Shown: piece after piece, positions 13,819 through 26,195 of the stretch
Layout of the letters: the number at the start of each line of letters is the position of its first letter
How positions within the stretch are numbered: the stretch's first letter is position 1
Assembly: GCF_013373865.1 (NCBI RefSeq)
Contig: NC_050474.1
Span: forward strand, 5,803,561-5,867,560
Source: Monomorium pharaonis
Lineage: Eukaryota > Arthropoda > Insecta > Hymenoptera > Formicidae
Length of the DNA stretch: 64,000 bases
Reading direction: 5' to 3'
Program-made: the position numbers and the translations under genes
Notes under the pieces: model-generated
What the model was told of the DNA's origin: nothing
Database searches by the model: none
What the model saw: only the letters and a program-made list of their open reading frames with translations

Positions 13819-14579
13819 TGAAAATGATTATAAATTAAATGATTATAATTATAATTCAATTATGGTAATTGTAACCATTCTTTCTCTCAGTTTACAACCG
13901 AAAGATCGATGTACATATCAGACAGAAGTCTCACGGTGGGTTCCTCTTTCAGTTTAACGCGTGTAATTTTTAATCCGTCGCGCCCTATGGTCTTTACCCT
14001 CCAGTCTCAGCTACCTTCGCTCTCGGTGGTTTTTCTAAATATATCGCGCTAAAAAATATCACATAAGGAACTTAAATAAATGGATCTCCATGTAATGCAA
14101 AAAATTCGGTTTTAACCGACGACGTGATTTTTTTTCAATGTCACCAGCACAAAGAATTATTAAGATTTTCTCTCGATTTAACGATGATTTAATAATATAT
14201 CTGAATTTGACGACGTCACATGATTATATTAATGAGTTTCTGTCATTAGATCATAATACGGTAGGGGACATAATAGTCGGCCCTTGCAACTTGTTGCGTG
14301 CAATTTCGCCGCGAAAGTGGAAACTGCGTGCTCCTGCACATAAACCCTTTAAATTACTCTTTACATAATACGGGATTATCTGACAATTTCGTGAGATATA
14401 ATTTTATACCACGTGCGACCGACGACGCCATGATTACAAGCGTAACTCTTCGTCTTAAAAATAAATATACTCTACGATTGCGACAAAACGTTACGAAATG
14501 TTAATTAATTATTACTTATTCGTGAACGTTCTGTCTTGATTAACGTAATCTTATTTCACGCGGGATTGTCTTTTTTCAG

Positions 14580-14633
14580 TCGAGTGATTCTGGAGGTTTT
14601 CGCGCACGTAGAAGATCACCCCAGGCAATCGCA
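14580..14633 (+). other. Talin 5' UTR part of the first coding exon
   Basis: A strong pyrimidine-rich acceptor (GTCTTTTTTCAG) ends at 14579. The 54 bases before the talin ATG are therefore exonic 5' UTR spliced to an upstream non-coding exon, which was not located with certainty. Confidence 0.7.
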
Positions 14634-15261
14634 ATGGCCACGCTATCTTTGCGCATCTCTATACCGGAGAAGAACGCCACCAAGATGATGCAGTTCGATC
14701 CCAGTACATCAGTGTATGATGCTTGTCGTATTATTAGAGAAAAACTTGTCGAAGCCAGCAACATGGGTCAACGTAAGCGCTCGATATTTTATTTAGCGAA
14801 ACTCTAATTGTGTTATCGAAATATTTTGTCCGTGATGTGTATGCATCAATATTCCAAGAATTGATAAAAGCAACATTTTTCGCACAGCATATTAAATTTT
14901 TTTTATCTTATCAATTTTTTTAAATATTGGGAATATTTGATTATGAGATAGAATGATATCCTGGAAATATTGGCAATATTTTATTTGTCAACTTGTGCGA
15001 GTAAAAGGTATCCAGAGATTTATATTGAATTAAGTCTTAATTAATTAAGAGTTATTTTACTCTGAAAATGGTGGATATTTAATTCCACAATAATATTTTT
15101 ATTCGTATTCAAAATCCGTCATATAAACTACAAATTTCACTTAATTGTGAATCTTGTCCAAGTCCTAAACCAATTTATATAAACTTATTTTTGCAATTTT
15201 TTAACATTAATAAATATCCTAAATTACAATATACAGAAATATTAAGTAAGTATGATAAAAT

Positions 15262-15303
<42 letters not shown>

Positions 15304-18300
15304 CACACATATATATCTTATATTAAGTTATAAAAGATATGATTCCAAGATTAGCTCTGTTGTCCTTTGCGTAGCGAAAGATTACGGCCTGTTTCTTGCT
15401 GATGAGGACGTGAAGAAGGGAGTTTGGCTCGAGCCCGGGCGAAATCTCGACTACTACATCCTGAGGAACGGAGATCTGCTCGAGTACCGTCGTAAACTTC
15501 GTACACTGCGCGTCCGTATGTTGGATGGAACATTGAAAACTATGTTGGTGGATGACAGCCAGCCCGTAGCCAATCTCATGGTAGTGATATGTACGAAGAT
15601 AGGTATCACGAATCATGATGAGTATTCCTTGGTGCGCGAGCTGGTGGACGATGACAATGAGAATCAAAAACCTGGAAATTTTGGCACTCTCACGTTGAAG
15701 AGAAAGAAAGAGGAGAAAGGCGAAAGGGACGCTAAGATGGAACAGTTGAGAAAAAAATTAAAAACCGATGACGAAGGTAAATACTTTCGATCTCACAGAT
15801 ATTTTATTCAAAATTTCATCAATAGACAAGAACATGTGAAATATATTTTTAATCTTTACGTCTTTTAATTTGCAGTGAATTGGATAGATCCAAGTAAGAC
15901 CTTGCGCGAACAAGGTATAGACGAATCCGAAACCGTTTTATTGAGAAGGAAATTCTTTTTCTCGGATCAAAACATTGATAGTCGTGATCCTGTGCAATTG
16001 TCGCTGTTGTATGTACAAGCGCGAGATGCAATTCTGGACGGTACACATCCAATTACACAGGAAAAGGCTTGTGTTTTTGCCGGGATCCAATGTCAAATAC
16101 AGTTTGGCGATCACAAGGAGGAGAAACATAAACCGGGTTTCCTCGAGTGAGTTGCACTTGTTATTTATATATTTAATTCTATGTAATGTAAATTCTTCAA
16201 TTCTATATATATATATGTATATATTGATTAAAATTATCTTATTCTTTTTTAGTCTTAAGGAATTTCTGCCGCAATCGTACGTTAAAGTGAAGGGAATCGA
16301 AAAAAAGGTTTTTGCGGAACACAAAAAACACATTGGACTTTCGGAACTGGACGCCAAAGTTCTGTACACAAAGACCGCCAGGTCGCTTAATACGTACGGC
16401 GTTACGTTTTTCTTAGTGAAGGAAAAGATGAAGGGCAAGAACAAGTTGGTGCCACGTCTGCTTGGCGTGACAAAGGATTCGGTCCTGCGACTTGACGAGA
16501 AGACGAAAGAAATTTTAAAGACGTGGCCGTTGACGACCGTGCGACGTTGGGGCGCCTCGCCAAACACCTTCACCCTCGACTTCGGCGATTATTCCGACCA
16601 ATATTACAGTGTACAGACCACCGAAGCAGAGCAGATACTCCAGCTGATCTCCGGTTACATTGATATTATTCTGAAAAAACAGAAAGCAAAGGATCACTTC
16701 GGTATCGAGGGAGACGAGGGATCTACCATGGTGGAGGATAGCGTGTCGCCACTAAAGTGAGTATCTCTTAATACGTGTTAGCTTCTCTGAGTCGAGTATG
16801 TGGACAGAAGTAATAATAGTTATTAAGATAGTGTTAGAGCAATTATCAGTTGTCGACGAGAGTTGTGCTCGTTTTAAACTGACCGACTTACGTTCGATCA
16901 CGCGTCACGTCTTGACAATATTTCGCGTCTTATGTGATCATGGAAGAGTTTCTAAGACGCCACGCAAATAAGCCCATTCGAGCTGTTTCCGATTCTAACG
17001 GGTATAACTCGCGTTAAGTAAAATTGATACATGACTCGAAATTTTACTTGTGCATTTTCATTTCACAGAGCTACAATCATGCAACATGAGACTAGCAATA
17101 TTGGTAAAGGAAATGTAGAAGCTGTCTCAGTCGCAATACCAGCCGTTATGAGGGCCGGAGGAGATGGTAAGCGAAATTTTATTATATTCTGCTACACATT
17201 TTATCTTCCGAGATAATTTGATCAGAACTATTTTTATAAATAATTGTTATCTTACCAACAATTATACATACATATAATTATTAAATTTTATTTGAATTAT
17301 GCCGCAGCTTACAAAAATATTCTTGTAAATTGAAAACCATATTAAATTTGTAAACATTATAAGTCATATTCTTAAAAGTATATTCTTTTAATTGATGTAT
17401 ATTTAGAAGGAGAAAATTAATTAGCAATATTTTGCACGATTGATTCCTCGGATTTTAGCTATTAATATATGTTCTTGTATATATATACACTTTTGTTTTG
17501 TAAATACACATTTGATTAGCTTCAGGCGTTCGTAAGAGTGTTGCTTATATTAAGAACAAATAATTAAGCTCATATTAAATTCGCTTGTAGCTTTTCACGG
17601 AAAATTATTCTTTTAAACGAACACAGATTTACAGTATCGAGGACTCGATCGGGATTGCCAATAATTGTACATATAATCATAGAGCTAGAGTGCATGATGT
17701 GATTTGTAGGGGCTCGACCATATGGAACTGGTCACATAGGTGGTGCCCAATACACGACCATCAGTGGACAGGTGAACATCGCTCATGCTCCGCCTACGGT
17801 AAGCACTGCGAAAAAGCACCCAAGCTGCTCTCAAGCTCATGTCGGTGTTTTTTAGTTGCTTGTTATAAATATATATGCGCCTTAAAGTGTAAAAATTGGA
17901 AATTTTTCGGGAATTTTTGATTAGTAAACCGTCTCGTTACTGTAATTATTAATTATTGATTATGAGGGATTATATGTATTTGGGAGATGTATTTGGACGG
18001 TACATTTTTTTGTATGAATATCTAAAATTGCACCGCAGTGAAATTATATTGCACGTTAGAGAGCGAAAATTTAAGGGACTAATAGACGGTTAAATTTATT
18101 TTCATGCTAGGCGCCTTCTATTGCGGACACAGAGTAGGTACACTACGATAACATTTTCAGTTATTTCTTACTCTTTAGTTTATAAATTATTCATTTTACC
18201 TTCTTCGGTTTTGATTCATTTGTGTTTCATGTTTGTCGATCGACTTTCTCTCGGTACAGCGCTTACTGGATAGATGAAAATCTCTTTAACTTGCGATTCA

Positions 18301-21300
18301 TGCTTTCTCACGTCGGAATATTTGCTCATGTATTCAATCAGTAAACTCTGTATCGCCGCAACCATTTGTTGCAGTTTATTGCTTCGTTATGTACGCGCAT
18401 TTTGTTTACTTTTGTTGATTGACTGTTATAAGCGAAACTTTTTATTCCAACTTGCGTTTGTTTACGCAAAAAATAATCTTTTTCTATGATACCGCTAATC
18501 GATTAGGTTTGCAACGGCTATATGCACGTCTACAATGTATGAACGTTCGTAACTAGGTCCAACAAACTAAGGTGACATCCGTCCTATCTGAACCGCAACG
18601 TGCCTTATTATCGACCATCACCGCCGGTCACGAGGTGATCCACATCGCCGAGACGGAACTGACCACGAAGGCTCAGTTGCCCGAACTTGGTACAGATCCG
18701 GCGTCTTTGAGATGGATCGAGCAGACGATCGACACTCACAAGCAGAACGTGGGCTCGCAGATCGCGGCGATGAACGCTGCGACCGCCCAGGTAGTAACGT
18801 TGACTTCCGGGCCAGCGGACGACGTCGATCACACTGCAGTGGGAGCGGCAATCACCACAATTGCCACGAATTTGCCAGAGATGACGAAGGGCGTGCGGAT
18901 GATAGCTGCTCTCATGGACGATGAGTCGTCCGGTGAGCGTCTATTAGACGCAGCCAGGAAACTGTGTTCTGCGTTCTCGGATTTGCTGAAGGCTACAGAA
19001 CCGGAGACCAAGGAGGTGAGTTCGTCGTAACGATAAGATAGTTGCATTAAAAAAATGCAAAATGTATAATTAATACGGGATTAATCCGTGAATGAAAAGT
19101 TGAATGTTATTTCAACTTTCCTCTTTCCCCCACAGCCTTTCTACATAACATCTACGCTGTATGGACAATATGTAAGCACTAACATTTGAGCTTGGTAGTG
19201 TATATGATATTAGACTTGCTTTTTTACGGATTTCTTAGATTTTTTCTGAGCGTTTGACTTTTAACTCATCTATATTCTTGCAAATTTCATTGGTGAAAAA
19301 TTTTGAATGTACAACATAATTATACTTAAAATCAATTTATATCTTCTATTATTACATAACATAAACGAGTTAAAAGATGCATATGTAATTTTTAAAAAAA
19401 TAATTGAAAGGTTTGTCACAAACACGAATTATTATTTAAAATACCTTCTATACTATATTGGATATATTTTTAAACATTATGTAAATTATTTTTTTCTTAC
19501 ATTTCAGCCGCGACAGAATCTATTGAATGCGGCATCGCGAGTGGGTGAAGCGTCGCATCAAGTATTAACGACTATTGGCGAAGAGGACGACTCGAATCGC
19601 GAGTTGCAAGACATGTTACTTGCGCTCGCTAAAGCCGTGGCTAATACCACCGCTGCTTTGGTACTGAAGGCGAAAAATATAGCGGCGACGTGCGAAGACT
19701 CCGCTACGCAGAACAGAGTGATATCAGCCGCGACGCAATGCGCGCTGGCTACGTCTCAGCTCGTGGCATGTGCCAAGGTCGTAGCACCAACTTTACATTC
19801 ACCTGCCTGTCAGACGCAATTGATGAACGCCGTTCGCGAAGTGACCAGAGCTGTGGAGCGCCTGGTTCAAGTCTGCAATGAGACGTGCAGTGATGACAAC
19901 TTGCTGAAGGAGCTGAGCCTTGCTGCCGCTGAAGTCAGTCGTACCTTGAACGATCTTCTCAATCACATCAAGACCGCCACTAGGGAGCGTGCCAAAGAAT
20001 CCATCCAGGAAGGTGCAGTGGAAACTATCTTTGTTGCAACAGACAAACTGTTCGCTAGCACTGGTGATGCCGGTGAAATGGTACGACAGGCAAGAGTGGT
20101 CGGTCAAGCTACCGCGCAATTGATTCAGAGTATCAAAGGTGAAGCTGAGAGACAGACAGATTCGGAACAGCAACAGCGTCTACTAGCGGCGGCGAAGCTA
20201 CTCGCTGACGCCACCGCTAGGATGGTGGAGGCAGCGCGGCAATGTGCTAGCAGTCCACACGACATTAAGATGCAAGATCAACTGCGCCAAGCAGCGGAAG
20301 AATTACGAGCTGCGACAACAGCGGCAGCGACGCCAGCATTACGTAGAAAACTTATCACGCGTTTAGAGGCTTGCGCTAAACAAGCTGCGTCTACGGCCAC
20401 GCAATGTATCGCAGCGTCTTCTGGTGTTGGACACCACAACACCAACCCAGCCAGCCAGGAGGAACTGAACATGGAATGTCGTATGATGGCACAACAGATT
20501 CCACATCTTGTATCAGGAGTAAAGGGTACCCAAGCGCAACCAGATAATCCTACAGCACAGTTAAATCTGATAAATGCTTCCGAACAATTTCTACAACCAG
20601 GCACCGCCGTAGTGAAAGCGACTAGAGCCGTACTGCCGACGGTCACCGATCAGGCATCCGCCATGCAGCTGAACACTACTTCGCAGCAATTAGGATCATC
20701 GTTGGCAGATCTTCGATCAGCGGTAACGCGTGCCAGGGAAGCCTGCGGCGGATTGGAGCTCGACGCTGCGGAAGAGCTGATTAATAGCCTAAAAGATGAA
20801 ATAGGCGAGTTTTATCGCGCTGTCGAAGCTGCCTCGTTGAGACCATTACCGGAAGAGACGACAGAATCAACTGCGCTACGACTCGGTGCTACATCAAAGA
20901 ATGTTGGATACGCTATGGCACAGCTATTATCTGCCGCCAAGCAGGGCAACGAAAATTACACCGGAAGCGCCGCTAGAGAAACCGCTTCGGCGTTGAAAGA
21001 CCTCACCTATGCCGTACGTGGTGTGGCCGCCACGTCCAATCAACCGGAGACGCAGAAGAAGGTGTTGATGACAGCGGACGACGTGATCCTGCGATCGCTG
21101 CGCTTGGTAAAGGAAGCGCGACGTGTACTGAAGAATCCCGACGATCCTGAGAACGAGGTTAATCTTGCTGCAGTTGCCAAGGACGTTTCCAATTCGTTAA
21201 ACAAATGCGTGTCCTGCCTGCCCGGACAGAGAGACGTCGACGAAGCAATATACAACATCGACGATATGACTCAAGTGCTCAACATAAATGAATTTCCCCA

Positions 21301-24300
21301 AACAAGCAGGAGTTATGGGTAAATAGCACTACGTAGTCACGTCTTTTTTTTGCGTTTACTTCGAAATGGGTTTTTTCTTAATTATTCTTTTAATTATCTT
21401 TTAATTATCTTTTGTTATTTTATGTGTAAGGGGAAATAATTAGGCATGTATAATAAATAGATATATAGTATTTTGATAGTTTTGTACGTTCTGTATTCTT
21501 ATTTTGCAGACAATTGCAGAGCGACCTCAACAATGCTGCCGCCAATTTGAATGATGCGTCGTCGAACGTAGTATCATCCGTGCGTTCACCCGTGCAGCTC
21601 GCAAACTCGTCGAAACAATTTACCAATGCTTTCGGGGAATTGTTGAGTGTGGGTCTGGAAATGGCGAGTCAAACAACAGTCGAAACCCGCAGTCAGGTAG
21701 TGATATCATTGAAGAACATTAGCATAACTTCTAGTAAGCTCCTCATGACCGCCAAATCAATTGCGGCCGATCCCACTGCACCAAACGCAAAGAATCAACT
21801 CTCAGCGGCGGCTCGCGCGGTTACCGACTCCATAAATTACCTGGTAGACGTGTGCACCTCAGCAGCACCCGGACAAAACGAATGCGACAATGCCATCAGA
21901 AACATTCAGTCCATGCGATCTCTGTTAGACAATCCGAGCGAGCCCATTTCGGACGCCTCTTATTTCGAGTGTTTAGAGACCGTCATGGAGAAAAGCAAGA
22001 GCCTCGGTGACGGTATGACTGGCATCGCAAACCATGCGAAGAAGTCTGAACATGAACAGTTTTCTGTCGCAGTTCGTGGAGTCTCCTCCTCGATTTGCGG
22101 TTTAATTGAAGCAGCTGCTCAAGCAGCCTATCTAGCGGGCGTGAGCGATCCTACATCTGTAGCTGGTAAACCGGGTCTCGTAGATCAGGCGCAATTCTTG
22201 CGAGCGGCGCAGGCTATTCATAGCGGTTGTCAGAGTCTCAGCAACCCGACCAGCACGCAACAACAAGTGCTCTCGGCTGCTACCATGATCGCCAAGCATA
22301 CCAGCGCGCTCTGCAATGCTTGTAGACTCGCGTCCAGCAAGACTAGTAATCCAGTAGCTAAGCGGCACTTTGTTCAATCCGCCAAGGACGTCGCTAATTC
22401 AACGGCGTGCCTCGTTAAAGAGATCAAAGCGCTCGATCAGAATTATTCCGATGTCAACCGCGAAAAGTGCGCGGAAGCTACGAAACCGCTACTCGAGGCG
22501 GTAGATAATCTCTGCACATTTGCGGGTTCTCCCGAATTCGCAAGCCAGCCGGCCAAAATATCCATTGCCGCTAGAGCCGCCCAGGAACCGATCACCAGTG
22601 CCGGCAAGTCCATCATCGACGGCTCATGCGCCATGGTGCTCGCAGCCAAGAGTCTCGCGGTCAGTCCAAAAGATCCACCGACTTGGCAGCTGCTGGCCAA
22701 TCACAGCAAGAGCGTCAGCGACTCAATTAAGTCGCTGGTAGCATCGATCCGTGATAAAGCACCTGGTCAGAAAGAGTGTGATGCCGCAATCGAAAAATTG
22801 TCGGCACGAATACGCGAGCTCGACGCAGCCTCGCTTAGCGCAGTGTCACAGGCGCTGTTGCCGCGCCGCGAAAACACTATGCAGGGATTCACGGATCAGA
22901 TGGAGAGCAGCGCAAGCGAGTTGCGCGAGAAGCTGGAACCATTACGCACCGCTGCCAAGTATGAGGCAGAGAATGTCGGTCACGCCGTCAATCAAATCGC
23001 CCTTTACTCGGAACCGCTTGTCTCCAGCGCGATTGGCGCCGCGTCTAATATGGTGCATTCAAAGCAGCAGATGGTGCTGCTGGATCAAACAAAAACTGTA
23101 GCCGAATCCGCGCTGCAACTGATTTACGTCACAAAGGAGTCCGGCGGCAACCCGAAGGCTGTCGCGCTGCACACTGAGGTGGATGAAATTGTTGAGTCCA
23201 CTAAAGACGCGCTTCAGGAGCTGCAGAACACCTTGGAAACTATATCGACGTCAGCGGGCATTGTTACCGGCTTGATCGACACAATTTCTCGTGCGATGGT
23301 GAGATTGGAGGATTACCGTATGTCTACTGTTGATACTGTGGACTCTTACGTAGATTATCAGACAAGGATGGTCGAAGCTGCCAAAGAGATCGCTCGGTTG
23401 GCGCAAGAAATGGTGAATAGCTTTTTGATATTACATTTATAATATCTAATCTAAAAAATATCAATATAATTATAAAATATTTAGCTATGAAATTCAAATT
23501 ATTTTTTTATTTATTTTAGTCGACTAAATCGAGCACCGACGTAGCCAGATTGGGACCCCTGGCAGTCGATATATCGCACAAATACACTCAACTTGCTCGT
23601 GATACTTCCGGAGCGTCTGCAGCTGCCTCCAATGCTGATGTGTCTGCCAGACTTCGCACTGGCGTCCAGGAACTCGGCCGAGCCTGCGCGGACATAGTGC
23701 GCGCGGCCGGCGTATGTCAAATGTCACCCGGTGACGCATACGCCCAACGAGAAGTCGCGGAGCACAGTAAGATTGTGACCGAAAAGGTGTCGCAAGTACT
23801 GACCGCATTGCAGGCAGGCTCGCGCGGCACTCAGGCATGCATCAATGCCGCCAGCACGGTTTCCGGCATTATTGGTGACCTCGACACTACTATCATGTTC
23901 GCCACCGCCGGTACTCTACACGCCGAGAATGAGGGTGACACATTCGCTGATCATCGCGAAAGTATATTGCAGACCGCGAAGGCACTGGTAGAAGATACGA
24001 AGACACTAGTGGCTGGAGCGGCGTCCTCGCAGGAACAACTGGCTGTTGCCGCGCAGAACGCAGTATCGACGATTGTTCAGCTTGCCGAAGTCGTCAAATA
24101 CGGTGCGGCCAGTCTGGGCAGTCAGAATCCGGAGGCCCAAGTGATGCTAATCAACGCCGTGAAGGACGTCGCGTCTGCACTTGGCGATCTCATTCACGCC
24201 ACCAAGGCCGCCAGTGGCAAGCCCATCAATGATCCCAGCATGGAGCATCTGAAAGATTCCGCCAAGGTAATTCACCCGTCTGGAATCTCTTTTGCTTTCG

Positions 24301-26144
24301 TTTCTTTGGGCATTTGTCTGTCACGTTCTAATAACGACAATGAAACTTACTGAGCGCTTTTCATATTGCTTATTCTTGTATTAATTTGATTGAATACGCT
24401 TGCTTGGAAGAAATTCGTTTCTATAACGAAATGTGACAAAGAGGTAAATATTAAATCTCTGCAAATACACAGGGAGTGACGTATCTAAACGATTAATTCA
24501 CGCTATATACTAATGTGACAATGAAGCGTTTTTCGCAGACTAAAAAAAGTACATAAATATTCTAATAAAATTTTAACGAGAGATTTTCTACAATTTATTA
24601 ATTTTATAATGTTATTTAAGACAAATAGAGTTTAAATGTAACTTGTATATCTTTTATATAAAAAGTAAAGTTTACATTTATACAAAGTAAAGTCATAAAT
24701 CTTACAAAATCTCTGTGGGGATACTAACGACACGTCTAGCGTTTGCTTAATCTATTAATCCGTTGAGTTTTGATAACGCTATTTTAAATGTAACCATGGA
24801 GAATGTTTAGCCTTCTCAGAGACATTTTTTGGGGTGGACTTTAATTGACTTTGATTTTGACGAGCGTCCTTATATTTACCTCTAATTTTTTATTTTGTTC
24901 TCGCTCTACTAAAAATCTCGCGTGGCGCCCACACGAAATTGTGATCGCGTTCGTCATCGTCGTCATTCTCAAGCTGCGCGAAGTCGTTAGATGTAGGGCG
25001 AGTGTGTCCAGACTGGCGCTATTAAAGTCCACCTTGAATCGTTCCCCATGTTCAGCTTGGTATCTATCTACCGTGTGTATAATATCTGAGCAACGGGTGT
25101 TGTTTTTTATATCTGGCGGACGGCATTCTGTAGAAAATATGTTGTTTGTTTAATGATATTCCGCCTGTTGTTGTATATGCTTCTTCTCACCTCCTCTTTC
25201 CTTCGATCCGATTGAGTTATCCGCGTTACTAGCGGCATCAGTAGTGCGATTATCTGTATTTCTTGAATGTTTCGATGATTTTCGATTGGTGGACTTTAAT
25301 GCGAGTCTCATTGACGATTTTGGTCTGGTCCGATCCGGGACTTAGGTCTTAGAACAGCAGCTGCAGCAGCAGTTGGTGCATCTGAGCGACATCGGCGGCT
25401 CGGAATCGGAATGGTTCGTGTCTGATCAAGAGGAGGAACTAATCCGTCTGCTATCCACTTCCGAGAGCTCTCAACCGGCTCAACGGACATCTGACTTACT
25501 GTTGTTTATGTAGAACAGATTTTCGTTCTCTCCTCGCCATTGCATTTTTCTATCATCACAGTGTTGTATAAGATAAATGAAATAAGATAAATATAGCCAT
25601 GTTGTGTATATGATACTTCTTCGTAAAACACGATTGTAGTTGTTAAATTATGAAAGATATCAAAGAGCGAAACATGTTGCTCTTTGCATTAATAATTAAT
25701 TTAAAAAATATACAATAGATATATAATCTCTTTATATTTCCTGAAAATGGCATGTCAAATAATTTTGTCGTGATGTACGTATTACTTTCTTTTCGTTAGC
25801 GAGTTATTAATTTTGAAATCTTCTAATCTTATCGATTCAATTTATATTCGAAATGCACATTATCGGGCGAATCATCGTTAGGTATGTACATTTCATTCAC
25901 AACATTTCGTTTGAGCTGTTCAGCAGGCTTCTAATTAACGCTGCCACATAATCTGCTTATTGTTTCGTCATAGGAGATCATTTGATAGGCTCATGTAACG
26001 TATGCTCTGGATGCTAATTATTTCGTATATACTAACATTTCAATTATATTATTTACATTTTAACATTTTTACCTATCAGTTTAAATTTATTGCTAAAACC
26101 TTAATTTACTTAATACATACTTACTATGTATTTCATTTCTTTCT

Positions 26145-26195
<51 letters not shown>

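Larger units (their letters stand above)
4086..14579 (+). other. Long non-coding stretch, probable talin first intron and alternative promoters
   Basis: About 10.5 kb with no supportable protein gene. AT-rich DNA alternates with CpG-rich, GA-rich patches around 6390-7010, 8860-9070, 10290-10800, 11730-12060 and 12640-13250. Strong-looking donors occur at 8001 (GAC|GTAAGT) and 9143 (GGA|GTAAGT), so further non-coding first exons are possible. The open frames on both strands are mostly Arg/Ser-rich products of the CpG-rich sequence and show no family resemblance. A frame near 7500-7700 looks a little more protein-like but I could not connect or name it. Confidence 0.4.

Noticed and set aside
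18113..18135. Possible talin microexon between a CTAG acceptor and GTAGGT
   Set aside because: It is 23 nt between phase-0 junctions, so inclusion would break the frame, and both splice sites are weak.
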